A stretch of DNA of 64,000 bases from Halogranum gelatinilyticum (GTDB taxonomy: Archaea; Halobacteriota; Halobacteria; Halobacteriales; Haloferacaceae): contig NZ_FNHL01000002.1 in assembly GCF_900103715.1 (NCBI RefSeq), forward strand, positions 310,001-374,000. The letters are read 5' to 3'. The first letter of the stretch is position 1. Every line of letters begins with the position of its first letter. Made by a program: the position numbers and the translations under genes. The notes beneath the pieces were generated by a model. The model saw only the letters and a list, made by a program, of their open reading frames with translations, did not search any database and was not told the DNA's origin. Of the stretch, positions 25,215-34,196 are shown piece after piece.

Positions 25215-27920
25215 CTACCGGCGCGCCCAGTCGAGCATCCGAGCGTAGAACGGCTCGGAGGCCAGTGCCGTTGGGTCGCCGACGAGCACCAAGCCCTTCT
25301 TCGCTCGCGTTAGCGCGACGTTCAGTCGACGGTAGTCCTCGAAGATGGGTTCCTCCAGGTTGCCGGTGGCGACGAACGAGACGACGATGACCTCCTTCGA
25401 GGAGCCTTGGAAGCGGTCGACGGTGTCGACGGTCACGTCGACGCGGCGGCTGATTTCGGCGACCTGCGCCCGGAACGGGGCGATGACGCCGATGTCGTCG
25501 GCGTCGACGCCGGCAGCGCGGAACGACCGGACGACGTCGGCGACGCGGTCGGCCTCGACGGGGTTGGTGTTGCCGACGCGCTCGCCTTCGGGGTCGACGA
25601 AGCTCACGGTGTCTCGGAGGTCGTCGGGGAGCGCGCTCACGTCGACGCCCGCGAGGTCCGAGAGCCGCTGGGCGGCGACTGCGCCCGTTGCGGGTCGGAG
25701 GCGGCCGTCGTAGAACTCGACCGACGAGAACGCCTGAATCCGCTGGGCCATCCGGTACTGGCGGTCGAGCATCACCGAGGCGTCGGGGTAGCGTTCGATG
25801 AGCCGCTGGAACAAGGAGGTAGAGAGGTCGTTCTCGGCGCGCACGACGGGCGGCAGCTGTTCGTGGTCGCCGACGAGGACGAACCGGTCGGCGAGGTTGG
25901 TCGCAGCGAGCGTCCCCGGTTCCGTCAACTGGGAGGCTTCGTCGACGAGCGCGACGTCGAACTCCTGTTCGCGCATGACGCGAGAGCCGCAGGTCGAGGT
26001 CGTCGCGGCGACGACCTGCGCGTGGGCCAACTCGGCGACGCGGTCGTTCGGCTCCCCGGCCTGCTCCAGTCGGAGGTCCTGCATGTCCGCGCGGACGCCG
26101 TTTTCGGTGCCGACGCGAATAATGTAATCGGACTCTGTCCGATTGCCAGCGGAGCGTTGCTCCGCGCTGTCCTCGTACCCCTGGTCGCGCAGGGCTTCCA
26201 GCGCGTTGTCGACGGCGCGGTTCGTGAACGCAGAGAGCAAGACTCGGTTCCCGTCGTCGACGAGCGCGCGAATCGTCCGGGCGATGGTGTAGGTCTTGCC
26301 CGTGCCCGGCGGGCCGTGGATGAGCGCGCAGTCCTTCGCGTTGACCGCGAGGTTGACCGCAGCGTTCTGCGAATCGTTGTTGTCGATGAAGGTTTGACTG
26401 CCAGATTCGAACTCCGGCTCTCGCCGACCGAACAGTACGTCCTTCCGGTCGGGGTCGCCCTTGAGCAGCGCGTCGTGGAGCGCGGTCAGCATCCGGTCGA
26501 CCGAGATTTCCGAGGGGTAGACGTCGAGCCGCCGGAGTTCGGTCGGCTCGTCGGTCGTGACGACGACTTCGTCGCCGAGTTTCTCGATGCGGCCCAGCTC
26601 GGCGTGGCCGGTCACGGGGTCGCCGTCGCTGGCGAGGGCGATGTCGCCCTCGCGGAGCTTCGAGACCGCGTCGTCGGTCTTCTTCGCGCGGAGTTCCCAC
26701 CGTCCGCCGTCGATTTCGGTCTGGCTCACTGGTTCGAGACCGATGATGGCACGGTCGTCGGCAGCGCGTTCTTCTGCCGACTGTTGCCACAGCTTCCGGT
26801 ACTCGCGGTGGGTCTCGCGGCGTTCCTCTTCGAGCGCGCGGTACATCCGGTCGAAGTAGTCGCGCTCTTCCTCGGGGAGCGGTTTGGCGAGTTTGCCGGC
26901 CTTCGACTCCTGGTCAAGCCGTCCAGAGACGACCATGCAGGTGTCCTTCTCGAAGCAGTATTCGCACTTCGCGTCCGCCTCGAAGCCCGTGGGGACGGAC
27001 ATATCGAACTCCATCGCCGCGAGTTCGTTGCGCTTGCGGACGACGAAGTCGAGAAAGCCCTTGCCGATGGAGAAGTCCTTCGCGGGCGAGAGGTCGCCTG
27101 ACTCCTCGTTTCGGTCCAGTGCGGTGTTCTTGGTGTAGAGCAGCGTGCCCGTGTCGGCCGGGACGCCCCGTTCGGCGAGCATCAGCGCGTAGCAGGCCGC
27201 CTGCACTTTGTCCTGAAAGCGCGGGTCGCGCTTGGTGTTCTTGCCCGTCTTCAGTTCGACCGGCATCCCGCGGCGGAGCGCGTCGGCGCGGCCCTTGATG
27301 CCGAAGGTCGGCGAGATGAGCGTATACTCCGAGCGCCAGTTGTCCTCCTCGCTCAGCGTGCCCTGCGAGAGCCACCCCTCGATGGCGGCGGCGTTCTGCC
27401 GCACCTCGTCTTCGACCTCCTCACGCTCGCGACCGAGCAGGCCGAGTTCGAGTCCGGCCTCCTCGACGCGTTCCTCGATGGCGGATTCGAGATCCTGCCC
27501 GCGGAGGAGGTCGCCGAAGACCTCGTGGACGATAGTCCCCTTGACGACGGGATAGTTGAGCGGGATGCCCGAGAGCTTGTTCAGATAGTACATCCGCGGG
27601 CACTGCACCCACGAGCGGATGGCGGTCACGTTGACGAGGAAGCCGGGTTCGAGGACGACGTACGACTCTTTGGAGGTAGTGTAGCCGACCTCGCCGCCGA
27701 ACTCGTTTTCTTCTACTTCCGTGACGAGCAACTCCATCCCCTCCGCTGCGTGTTCGGCGGTGTGGGTCCACTTCCCCCAGAGCGTGACCGTGACCGGTTC
27801 GCTTCTGTCGGCTGGTGCCTCGTCGGGCCGAACCGTGAGTTCGACGAGGTCGCGCTCGCCGTAGCTGGTGTCGACACTGCGCGACTCTCCGACGGCGACG
27901 ATGGGACCCCGGACGTTCAC
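25215..27920 (-). CDS. Dna2-like nuclease-helicase (Cas4/RecB-type nuclease fused to superfamily 1 helicase)
   Basis: About 901 residues from GTG 27920. After an OB-like N-terminus comes a RecB/Cas4-type nuclease: Cys107, His132, Asp213, Glu222-x-Lys224 and a Gln-x3-Tyr motif near 240, with Cys319, Cys322 and Cys328. The four Cys can hold an iron-sulfur cluster as in Dna2. The helicase half has Walker A GPPGTGKT (536-543), VALVDEASQLTEP, VLVGDHEQLPPVV and QYRMAQRI. Dna2 processes flaps and resected ends in replication and repair. An in-frame GTG at 27971 would add 17 residues and is possible; the shorter start matches where homologues begin. Confidence 0.9.
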   Translation of the reverse strand: MNVRGPIVAVGESRSVDTSYGERDLVELTVRPDEAPADRSEPVTVTLWGKWTHTAEHAAEGMELLVTEVEENEFGGEVGYTTSKESYVVLEPGFLVNVTAIRSWVQCPRMYYLNKLSGIPLNYPVVKGTIVHEVFGDLLRGQDLESAIEERVEEAGLELGLLGREREEVEDEVRQNAAAIEGWLSQGTLSEEDNWRSEYTLISPTFGIKGRADALRRGMPVELKTGKNTKRDPRFQDKVQAACYALMLAERGVPADTGTLLYTKNTALDRNEESGDLSPAKDFSIGKGFLDFVVRKRNELAAMEFDMSVPTGFEADAKCEYCFEKDTCMVVSGRLDQESKAGKLAKPLPEEERDYFDRMYRALEEERRETHREYRKLWQQSAEERAADDRAIIGLEPVSQTEIDGGRWELRAKKTDDAVSKLREGDIALASDGDPVTGHAELGRIEKLGDEVVVTTDEPTELRRLDVYPSEISVDRMLTALHDALLKGDPDRKDVLFGRREPEFESGSQTFIDNNDSQNAAVNLAVNAKDCALIHGPPGTGKTYTIARTIRALVDDGNRVLLSAFTNRAVDNALEALRDQGYEDSAEQRSAGNRTESDYIIRVGTENGVRADMQDLRLEQAGEPNDRVAELAHAQVVAATTSTCGSRVMREQEFDVALVDEASQLTEPGTLAATNLADRFVLVGDHEQLPPVVRAENDLSTSLFQRLIERYPDASVMLDRQYRMAQRIQAFSSVEFYDGRLRPATGAVAAQRLSDLAGVDVSALPDDLRDTVSFVDPEGERVGNTNPVEADRVADVVRSFRAAGVDADDIGVIAPFRAQVAEISRRVDVTVDTVDRFQGSSKEVIVVSFVATGNLEEPIFEDYRRLNVALTRAKKGLVLVGDPTALASEPFYARMLDWARR

Positions 27921-28004
27921 TACCGGTGAGTGTCCGTCGGGTCGAAAAACGCTGTCGGTCGGACCGACCACAGCACCGAAGTAGCGGCCCGCCCGAGAGG
28001 GGGC

Positions 28005-28340
28005 ATGGCCTGGCTCTCGGACAGACAGATTACGCTTCTCACACGGGCGTTCGTCCTCGTGCTCGTCGTCTTCGTCGTGCTCGGGGCGTACTTCCAGCTG
28101 CAGACCGGTGGGACGGCCGCGCTCCTCGAAGTCGTCGTCAGCCTCTACGTCGTCGGTCTCGTCGCGCTCGCGGTCTTCCGCGGCGGCTTCGACACCAAAC
28201 GGTTCCGTATCGCCCTCTACATCGGCGTCGTCGCCTGGGCACTCGTCAGCTACGTCAGCGGCAACGACTCTCTCGTCACGCTCCTCCTGCTCGGCGTCGG
28301 CGCGCTCTTGCTGACGCGCGAACTGACCTTCGGCGACTGA
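28005..28340 (+). CDS. Hypothetical membrane protein
   Basis: The 111-residue protein starts MAWLSDRQITLLTRAF and has about four hydrophobic segments and few polar loops, so it is a small integral membrane protein. The start at ATG 28005 is favoured because the residues upstream in frame are polar and unlike a start region. It is divergent from the Dna2-like gene. I recognise no family. Confidence 0.68.
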   Translation: MAWLSDRQITLLTRAFVLVLVVFVVLGAYFQLQTGGTAALLEVVVSLYVVGLVALAVFRGGFDTKRFRIALYIGVVAWALVSYVSGNDSLVTLLLLGVGALLLTRELTFGD

Positions 28341-28468
28341 GTTCGATTCTCACCGCGGTTTCTCCCACTGTCGGCGACGACGGCAACGGCAACGACGGCG
28401 ACGGCGACCACATCCCGACCCGTGCGACGGACCGACACGCTCATTCTCACCTCGCTCCAAGACAGCCC

Positions 28469-29023
28469 ATGCGCGTCAGAGACTGGACCGACATCCTGCG
28501 TGACGTCACCGAGAGCAGTGGCGACCCGGAGGACTGGCGAGCGGTCGCCGGACAACGCCGTGGCGGCGTCGGCGAGGATCTCTATCTCGGCCACCCCTCG
28601 GTCGGCGTGTTTCAGCTCAAGACGTACGCGAAGAACCCCTACGACGTGAAAGGCGTCGGCGCGAGAGTCGCCCGGAAGGTCGACGGCGACATCGACCCGC
28701 TGCTCCCCAAGCGCGACGACTCGACCGGCCGGTTCGCCGTGCAAGGAAGGCCGGAAAACGAGGACCAGGCGAAGTCGATGGCGAAGCGACTGGAGGAGAC
28801 CGTCAGGGTCCACGCCGAGGCACCCACGACGGGCGAGGACTTCTTCACCGACGTGATGGAGGCACTCGACAGCCCCGCGTTCGGCCCGATGGAGTTCGAA
28901 CTCTCCGAACGACCCGACCGGCTGGACGACCTCTCGTCGACGTTCGAGGAGGCCGAGGAGCTGCTCTCGGCGGAACTCGACGACCTCATCGAGGAGGATG
29001 AGGTCGGCCGCGGCTTTTACTAA
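28469..29023 (+). CDS. Conserved-looking hypothetical protein, possible nuclease-like core
   Basis: The 184-residue acidic protein begins MRVRDWTDILRDV. Its central part reads GEDLYLGHPSVGVFQLKTYAKNP, then KGVGARVARKVDGDIDPLLP. The order Glu-Asp, then a hydrophobic strand ending Gln-x-Lys, resembles a PD-(D/E)xK nuclease core, but one match is not proof. The last 50 residues are strongly Glu/Asp-rich and probably helical. It lies 128 bases after the small membrane protein gene; the gap shows no other gene. Function unknown. Confidence 0.68.
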   Translation: MRVRDWTDILRDVTESSGDPEDWRAVAGQRRGGVGEDLYLGHPSVGVFQLKTYAKNPYDVKGVGARVARKVDGDIDPLLPKRDDSTGRFAVQGRPENEDQAKSMAKRLEETVRVHAEAPTTGEDFFTDVMEALDSPAFGPMEFELSERPDRLDDLSSTFEEAEELLSAELDDLIEEDEVGRGFY

Positions 29024-29067
29024 TCCATCGGGGAGCGTTCAAATGCCTCGCGCCCCTGGTGTCAGCT

Positions 29068-29457
29068 ATGACCGCAGAAGAGACGGTCCTCGACTACTAC
29101 GAGGCACTCCGTCGCGGCGAACCGCTGTATCCGTACTTCGCCGAGGACGGCGACGTGGTGAAGTTCGGCATCGGCGAGCGACTGACCGGCTACGACGCCG
29201 TCGCCGAGGGACTCCGCGAACAGTCGCGCACGACCGACGACTGGCACGTCGAGAGCCGGAAACTCCGGGTCGTCGGCGGCGACGGCTTTGCCGCCTTCAG
29301 CGACGACGTTCGGATGGCGTGGACGGATACCGAGACGGAACACGAGTACGAGTTCGACAGTCGCTGGTCCGGCACGCTCGAACGGCGTGACGGCGAGGAC
29401 GACGAGTGGCAGTTCGTCGGGATGCACGTGAGCGCCCCTTACCCCTTCGAGAGCTAA
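29068..29457 (+). CDS. NTF2/SnoaL-like fold protein
   Basis: The 129-residue protein begins TAEETVLDYYEALRRGEPLYPYF and continues with a curved-sheet pattern (GYDAVAEGLREQ, WHVESRKLRVVG, FAAFSDDVRMAW, EWQFVGMHVS) typical of the SnoaL/NTF2-like fold used for ketosteroid-isomerase-type enzymes and limonene hydrolases. It carries no clear catalytic signature. ATG 29068 is used; its stop TAA shares a base with the next gene's ATG (TAATG), indicating coupling. Confidence 0.72.
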   Translation: MTAEETVLDYYEALRRGEPLYPYFAEDGDVVKFGIGERLTGYDAVAEGLREQSRTTDDWHVESRKLRVVGGDGFAAFSDDVRMAWTDTETEHEYEFDSRWSGTLERRDGEDDEWQFVGMHVSAPYPFES

Positions 29458-29672
29458 TGGTCGGGCCGAGCTACACCGACGACGAACGACGCACCGCGTC
29501 GCTCCGCCTCAAGGTCGGGTTCGTCCTCGTCGTCGGCGTCTCCGCTGGCATCACCGCGCTACAGGTGCAGGGGTCGCTCCTCCAGGCCGGGGTCTTCACC
29601 GTCGTCGGTCTCCTCCTCGGCTGGATACTCGTCGTCTACCTCTCGCATATCGTCCCCTCTACCGGCCGGTAA
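29457..29672 (+). CDS. Small two-helix membrane protein
   Basis: The 71-residue protein has an acidic N-terminus (GPSYTDDERRTAS) and two hydrophobic segments, about residues 20-38 and 42-65. Its ATG overlaps the preceding stop by one base, so it is translated from the same mRNA as the SnoaL-like protein. Function unknown. Confidence 0.68.
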   Translation: MVGPSYTDDERRTASLRLKVGFVLVVGVSAGITALQVQGSLLQAGVFTVVGLLLGWILVVYLSHIVPSTGR

Positions 29673-29763
29673 CCGGACTCTTTCCCCGCGGTTTCTCCCC
29701 CGACAGCGAGCGACTACAGTAGTGGATACTACTTGATTTCTAACACGAATCAACTCGCCCAAA

Positions 29764-29786
29764 CAATTATGAAGAAGTATTTCTTC
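29764..29786 (+). promoter_or_regulatory. TATA-like box and 16-bp palindrome before the glucoamylase
   Basis: An AT-rich AATTATG lies about 27 bases before ATG 29794. Directly after it, GAAGAA-GTAT-TTCTTC (29771-29786) is a perfect inverted repeat placed between the TATA box and the start codon, the position of a repressor operator. Sugar-responsive control is a reasonable inference for a glucan hydrolase, but no regulator gene is adjacent. Confidence 0.55.
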
Positions 29787-29793
29787 GCACAAA

Positions 29794-32700
29794 ATGGCAA
29801 TGAGACGACGAGACTTCCTGCGTGGGCTCGCCGCCAGTGGCGCGCTCTCGCTCGGGGGGACGGCCCTGACCACAGCAGCACCAGCACCCGCGGGTGGCAT
29901 CGACGCGACGTGGACCACCGGCGAGCAGTACGGCATCGGCACCGTCGCCGACCACGGCACGGACGACCCGTCGCGCGTCTGGTTCGCACTGACCGAAGGC
30001 GCGCTCACGGGCGTCCGGTTCCCGCGGGTCGACTTCCTGAACGTCCGCACGCTCGACCTCGTGGTCACGGACACTGACAGTGAGTACGCCGCGCGAACGC
30101 ACAACGTCTCGCGCACCGACGACGACACGTCGACCGTGGAGCGTCGCGTCGAACCGACCGCCGAGGACGCGCTGCTCTTCCGACACGTCGTCAGCGAGAC
30201 CGGTGGCGGCCGCGACTGGACGCTGACCGTCGAGTACGCCACGGACAGCGAGCACGACGCGCTCCTCGCCGACGTCTCCTTCGAGGCCCGCGACGGCGCG
30301 AACTACGACGTCTACGCCGTGCTCGACCCGTCGCTCTCGAACAGCGGGAAGGCCGACGTGGCGCGGGTCTCCGGGGCCAGCGACCCCGGACAGGCCGCCT
30401 CGGATGGCAAGAAGCAGGGCACGGCGAAGGGCAACGGTAAGGGGAAGGGACAGGACGGCGGTCCCGTCCTGACCGCCCGCGACACCGGCGCGAACGACGA
30501 CGCGGCCGCCTTCCGCGACGCCGACGGCGAAGCCTACAACGTCGCCGCCGCGTTCGTCGCCGACCGCGGCTTCGACTGGGCCACTGTCGACGTCGTCGGC
30601 GGCGACAGCCTCTCGCCGCTGCTCACGACGGGTGATGCGAGCACGACCTACGAGAACGCGGAGGGCAACGTCGCGCTCGTGGGGCGACTCGGCTCGGGCG
30701 TCACCTCGCTCTCGGACACGCTCTCGCTTGGCTTCGCCGAAGAGGCCGACGAGTCGGCAGCCACAACAGAAGCGACTGGCGCGCTCGACAAGGGTGGCTT
30801 CGCCCGGACGCGAGCCACGTACCGCCAGTCGTGGCGCGACTATCTCGCCGAACTGGACGTGCCGGACGCTGTCGGCGACGACGACCTCCGCTGGCAGTAC
30901 GACGTCGCCGCGATGGCACTGAAGGCCGCTGACTCCAAGCAGTATCCGGGCGCGGGTCTCGCCAGCCTCTCGGTCCCGTGGGGCAACGGCACCAAAGCTA
31001 ACGACCCCGCCGACTACGGCTACAACTTCGTCTGGTCGCGCGACCTCTACAACGCCTTCACCGCACTCCTCGCCGCGGGCGACGTCCACAGCGCGACCGA
31101 GGCCGTCGCGTACATCTACGAGTACCAGCAGGACGACGCGGGCTTCATCCCGCAGAACACCTTCATCGACGGCCGAACCCGGTGGGGCGGCGAACAGATG
31201 GACAACATCTCCTTCCCGCAGATCATGGCCTACCAGCTCGCCGAGCGCCACGGTGTCGACCTCGGCGACGCGGGCTACGACTACACGAACGTCAAGCGCT
31301 CGGCGGACTACGTCGCCACGAACGGCCCCGAAACGGCCCAAGAGCGCTGGGAGGAGGAGGGCGGCTACTCGCCGAGCACGACCGCCGCCGAGATTGCGGG
31401 CCTCGTCTGCGCGGCCAGTCTCGCGGTCGACGAGGGCGACGACGATGCCCGTGCCGACGCGTTGGTCTACCTCGGCCTCGCCGACCACTGGCAGGCGAAC
31501 ACCGCGAACTGGATGGCGACGACGACCGGCTCGAAGTCCGCCGACCCCTACTACGTCCGCATCACCGACGACCGCGACCCCGACGACGGGGCGACGCTGG
31601 ACATCAACAACGGCGGCCCGTCACTCGACGAGCGCGAGGTCGTCGACGCGGGCTTCCTCGAACTCGTCCGCCTTGGCGTGAAGCCGTGGGACGATTCGGT
31701 GGTTCGGAACTCCCTCGAGGTCGTCGACGACACCATCCGCGTCGACACGCCGAACGGGCCGGCCTTCTACCGCTACAACGGCGACGGCTACGGCGAGCAG
31801 GGACAGGACCCCAACGACAGTCTCCCGCCGGGCGCGCCGTGGGGCCTGAACGGCGATTATGGTGGAAAGGGTCGGCTGTGGCCCATCTTCACCGGCGAAC
31901 GCGCCGAGTACGAACTTCTGGCGGACACCGACTCCGGCGCGACCGCACCCGACACGATGCTGCGGGCGATGGCCGACTTCGCAAACAGCGGTGGGATGAT
32001 TCCCGAACAGGTGTGGGACAGACCTGAAGAGACCGAGTTCGGTTGGGAGTTCGGCGAGGGGACGGGGAGTGCGACGCCGCTCTCGTGGAGCATGGCGCAG
32101 TACGTCCGGCTCGCCCACGGTATCGACGCGGGCGAACCCGTCGAGACGCCCGCCGTCGTCCGCGACCGCTACGTCGACGGCGAGCCGGCGGAGGGCCCCG
32201 AGCTCACCGTCGAGTTCCCCGACGACAGCGTCGTCGGTAGCGTCCAGCCCGTGTCGGGGACGACCGACGCAACGGACGTCGTCGTCTTCTCCGAGTCCGA
32301 GCGGGTCCACGTCGAGCCGACTGATGGAACGTTCAGCACCGAGATCGATCTCGGCGACGGTGAGTCCTTGGTTAAAGTAGTCGCCGCCGACGCGGCCGAC
32401 TCGCTGGCCGAGACGGGGACGACGCTCGCGGAGAAGACAGTGACCGTCTTCGACCTCGGCGAGCAGGTCGCCGCCTTCGACGACCCCGCGGGCGACGACG
32501 CCGGGCCGGGGAGCTACACCTACCCGACGGCGGACGTGTTCAAGCCAGGTGTCTTCGACCTGGACGCGCTGGAGGTCTACGAGACCGACGACCGCTACCA
32601 GTTCCTCTACCGCTTCGTCGGCCCGGTCGCGAACCCGTGGGGTGGCTCGGGGGGCTTCTCCGTCCAGCATCTCCAACTGTATATCCGTGACCCGGCTGCC

Positions 32701-33147
32701 TCCGGCGGCACGACCGAGGCCCGCGAGGGCGTCAACGCGACGTTCGAGTCGGCCTACCACCGCCGCGTCGCCGCCGACGGCTTCACGAACGAGTTCGCGC
32801 CGCGCGTCGAAGCCGCCGACGGCAGCGTCGTGACCGAGGACGTGGAACTGACGGCGTACCAGTCTATCGACGCCATCAAAGTGGGAATCCCGAAGTCGTC
32901 GCTCTCGGGACTCGGCTCGCTCGACTCGTTGGCGTTCGTCCCGCTCGTGTTGGGACAGGACGGGTTCAGTCCCGGACGCATCCGGCCGGTGCAGGCGAGT
33001 AACGGAGCCTACGTCTTCGGTGGCGGCCGCGACGATTCGGCGAACCCGAACGTCATCGACCTCGCGACGCCCGAGGGCGTGACCAACGCGGACGCGCTGG
33101 CGTACAGCGCGGAACAGCAGGCGACGGTTCCGTATCTAACCCTCTAG
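29794..33147 (+). CDS. Secreted glucoamylase / glucodextranase, GH15 (Tat-exported)
   Basis: A 1117-residue protein with a twin-arginine signal (RRRDFLRGLAASGALSLGG, residues 3-21), so it is exported folded. Next come a glucodextranase-type N-terminal domain (about 40-330), the GH15 alpha-barrel (about 345-790) with WEEEGGYSPSTTAAEIAGL (acid Glu) and IPEQVWDR (base Glu), and two C-terminal modules ending in a glucodextranase-C/DOMON-like domain. It removes glucose from non-reducing ends of alpha-glucans. Residues about 205-225 are a Lys/Gly-rich (GKGKGQ) stretch, odd in an acidic halophile protein. The stop overlaps the next gene's stop by 4 bases, convergently. Confidence 0.92.
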   Translation: MAMRRRDFLRGLAASGALSLGGTALTTAAPAPAGGIDATWTTGEQYGIGTVADHGTDDPSRVWFALTEGALTGVRFPRVDFLNVRTLDLVVTDTDSEYAARTHNVSRTDDDTSTVERRVEPTAEDALLFRHVVSETGGGRDWTLTVEYATDSEHDALLADVSFEARDGANYDVYAVLDPSLSNSGKADVARVSGASDPGQAASDGKKQGTAKGNGKGKGQDGGPVLTARDTGANDDAAAFRDADGEAYNVAAAFVADRGFDWATVDVVGGDSLSPLLTTGDASTTYENAEGNVALVGRLGSGVTSLSDTLSLGFAEEADESAATTEATGALDKGGFARTRATYRQSWRDYLAELDVPDAVGDDDLRWQYDVAAMALKAADSKQYPGAGLASLSVPWGNGTKANDPADYGYNFVWSRDLYNAFTALLAAGDVHSATEAVAYIYEYQQDDAGFIPQNTFIDGRTRWGGEQMDNISFPQIMAYQLAERHGVDLGDAGYDYTNVKRSADYVATNGPETAQERWEEEGGYSPSTTAAEIAGLVCAASLAVDEGDDDARADALVYLGLADHWQANTANWMATTTGSKSADPYYVRITDDRDPDDGATLDINNGGPSLDEREVVDAGFLELVRLGVKPWDDSVVRNSLEVVDDTIRVDTPNGPAFYRYNGDGYGEQGQDPNDSLPPGAPWGLNGDYGGKGRLWPIFTGERAEYELLADTDSGATAPDTMLRAMADFANSGGMIPEQVWDRPEETEFGWEFGEGTGSATPLSWSMAQYVRLAHGIDAGEPVETPAVVRDRYVDGEPAEGPELTVEFPDDSVVGSVQPVSGTTDATDVVVFSESERVHVEPTDGTFSTEIDLGDGESLVKVVAADAADSLAETGTTLAEKTVTVFDLGEQVAAFDDPAGDDAGPGSYTYPTADVFKPGVFDLDALEVYETDDRYQFLYRFVGPVANPWGGSGGFSVQHLQLYIRDPAASGGTTEAREGVNATFESAYHRRVAADGFTNEFAPRVEAADGSVVTEDVELTAYQSIDAIKVGIPKSSLSGLGSLDSLAFVPLVLGQDGFSPGRIRPVQASNGAYVFGGGRDDSANPNVIDLATPEGVTNADALAYSAEQQATVPYLTL

Positions 33148-34097
33148 GCCACCCGACGCATCCAGCGTTCGGGGTGGTCTAACTCGTCGTCGGTCGGCAG
33201 GTTGTCGGGATGCTCCCACACCTTGCTCGCCGCGGCGACGCCGCGTGCGTCGGCGACGGCTTCGAAGAACTTCGCGCCGCGTTCGTACTGCCGCCGTTTG
33301 AGACCGAGCCCGAGCAGCCGACGGACGAGCGTCGCCATCGGGCCGCCACCGCGACGGCGGGCATCGAGCTTCCGCCGGAGGTCGGTGTAGTCGTCGTCGA
33401 ACGCGCGGTCCATGAGCAGTTCGGCGTAGCCCTCGACAGCGGTCATCGCCGTGTCGAGTTCGCGGAAGGCCGTGCGGTCCAGCCCGCCTTCCGAGAGCGC
33501 GTCAATTCCCTCCTCCATCCGCTCTTCGAGATAGTCCGAGAGCCACGGAGCCGCGCCGAACTCGGCGGCGTGAGAGACTTCGTGGAAGGCGATCCAGCGG
33601 CGGAACCGCGGATAGTCGACGTCCAGCGATTCGGCGACCTTCGTGATGTTCGGATGGACGAAGTAGAGACCGTGGTCGTCGTCGCCCTCGGCCAACAGGA
33701 GCGGGTCGTACTGCCCGAGGACGTTCTTACCCAAGAAGGAGAGCATGAACGCCATCGTCCCGGTGTTGGCGACGCGGGCGATACCGGGGAAGACGCCCGT
33801 CCCCTTCTCCTCGAGGGGCTGCATGACCCGCTCGAAGGTGGCGACGTTGGCGTCGATCCAGTGGTGGCGGTTCTGCACCTCGACGACGTCCGGCAGGTCG
33901 AATTCGACCTCGCCGACCGTCCGGAGCCGTTCGCGGGCGTCCTGCACGTCGGTCTTGTAGCCGAGTCGCTCCTCCTCGGAGAGCGTGAGGTCGCCGGGCG
34001 GCGTGGAGGCTTTCGCGGCCTCGGCGACGGCGTCCCAGTCGACGATGCCCGTGCCGGAGGCACCGGTGACTGCGCGGACGCTCCGATAGATGTTCAT
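33144..34097 (-). CDS. Zinc-dependent metalloprotease-like protein (DUF2342, F420-associated group)
   Basis: The 317-residue protein carries the zincin motif FHEVSHAAEF (HExxH, about residues 170-180) and a conserved Glu further on (VEGYAELLMDRAFDDDY), fitting the DUF2342 group described as coenzyme F420 biosynthesis-associated in actinobacteria. The role of this group is not settled; it may be a peptidase. No signal peptide is visible, so it is probably cytoplasmic. It converges on the glucoamylase with stops overlapping (33144-33147). Confidence 0.82.
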   Translation of the reverse strand: MNIYRSVRAVTGASGTGIVDWDAVAEAAKASTPPGDLTLSEEERLGYKTDVQDARERLRTVGEVEFDLPDVVEVQNRHHWIDANVATFERVMQPLEEKGTGVFPGIARVANTGTMAFMLSFLGKNVLGQYDPLLLAEGDDDHGLYFVHPNITKVAESLDVDYPRFRRWIAFHEVSHAAEFGAAPWLSDYLEERMEEGIDALSEGGLDRTAFRELDTAMTAVEGYAELLMDRAFDDDYTDLRRKLDARRRGGGPMATLVRRLLGLGLKRRQYERGAKFFEAVADARGVAAASKVWEHPDNLPTDDELDHPERWMRRVA

Positions 34098-34196
34098 ACT
34101 GGTAGTGAGAGACCGCGAGACAAAACCCTTGTGCGAATCTGTGACGCGGGTCGTGGCCGTCAGCCGGTTCGGCGACTGTGCCGCGTCAGAAGACGG

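Noticed and set aside
20028-27920. A defence island made of the Lhr helicase, exonuclease and Dna2-like protein
   Set aside because: These are widespread haloarchaeal housekeeping repair genes on mixed strands with metabolic genes between them; no mobile element or defence marker is present.
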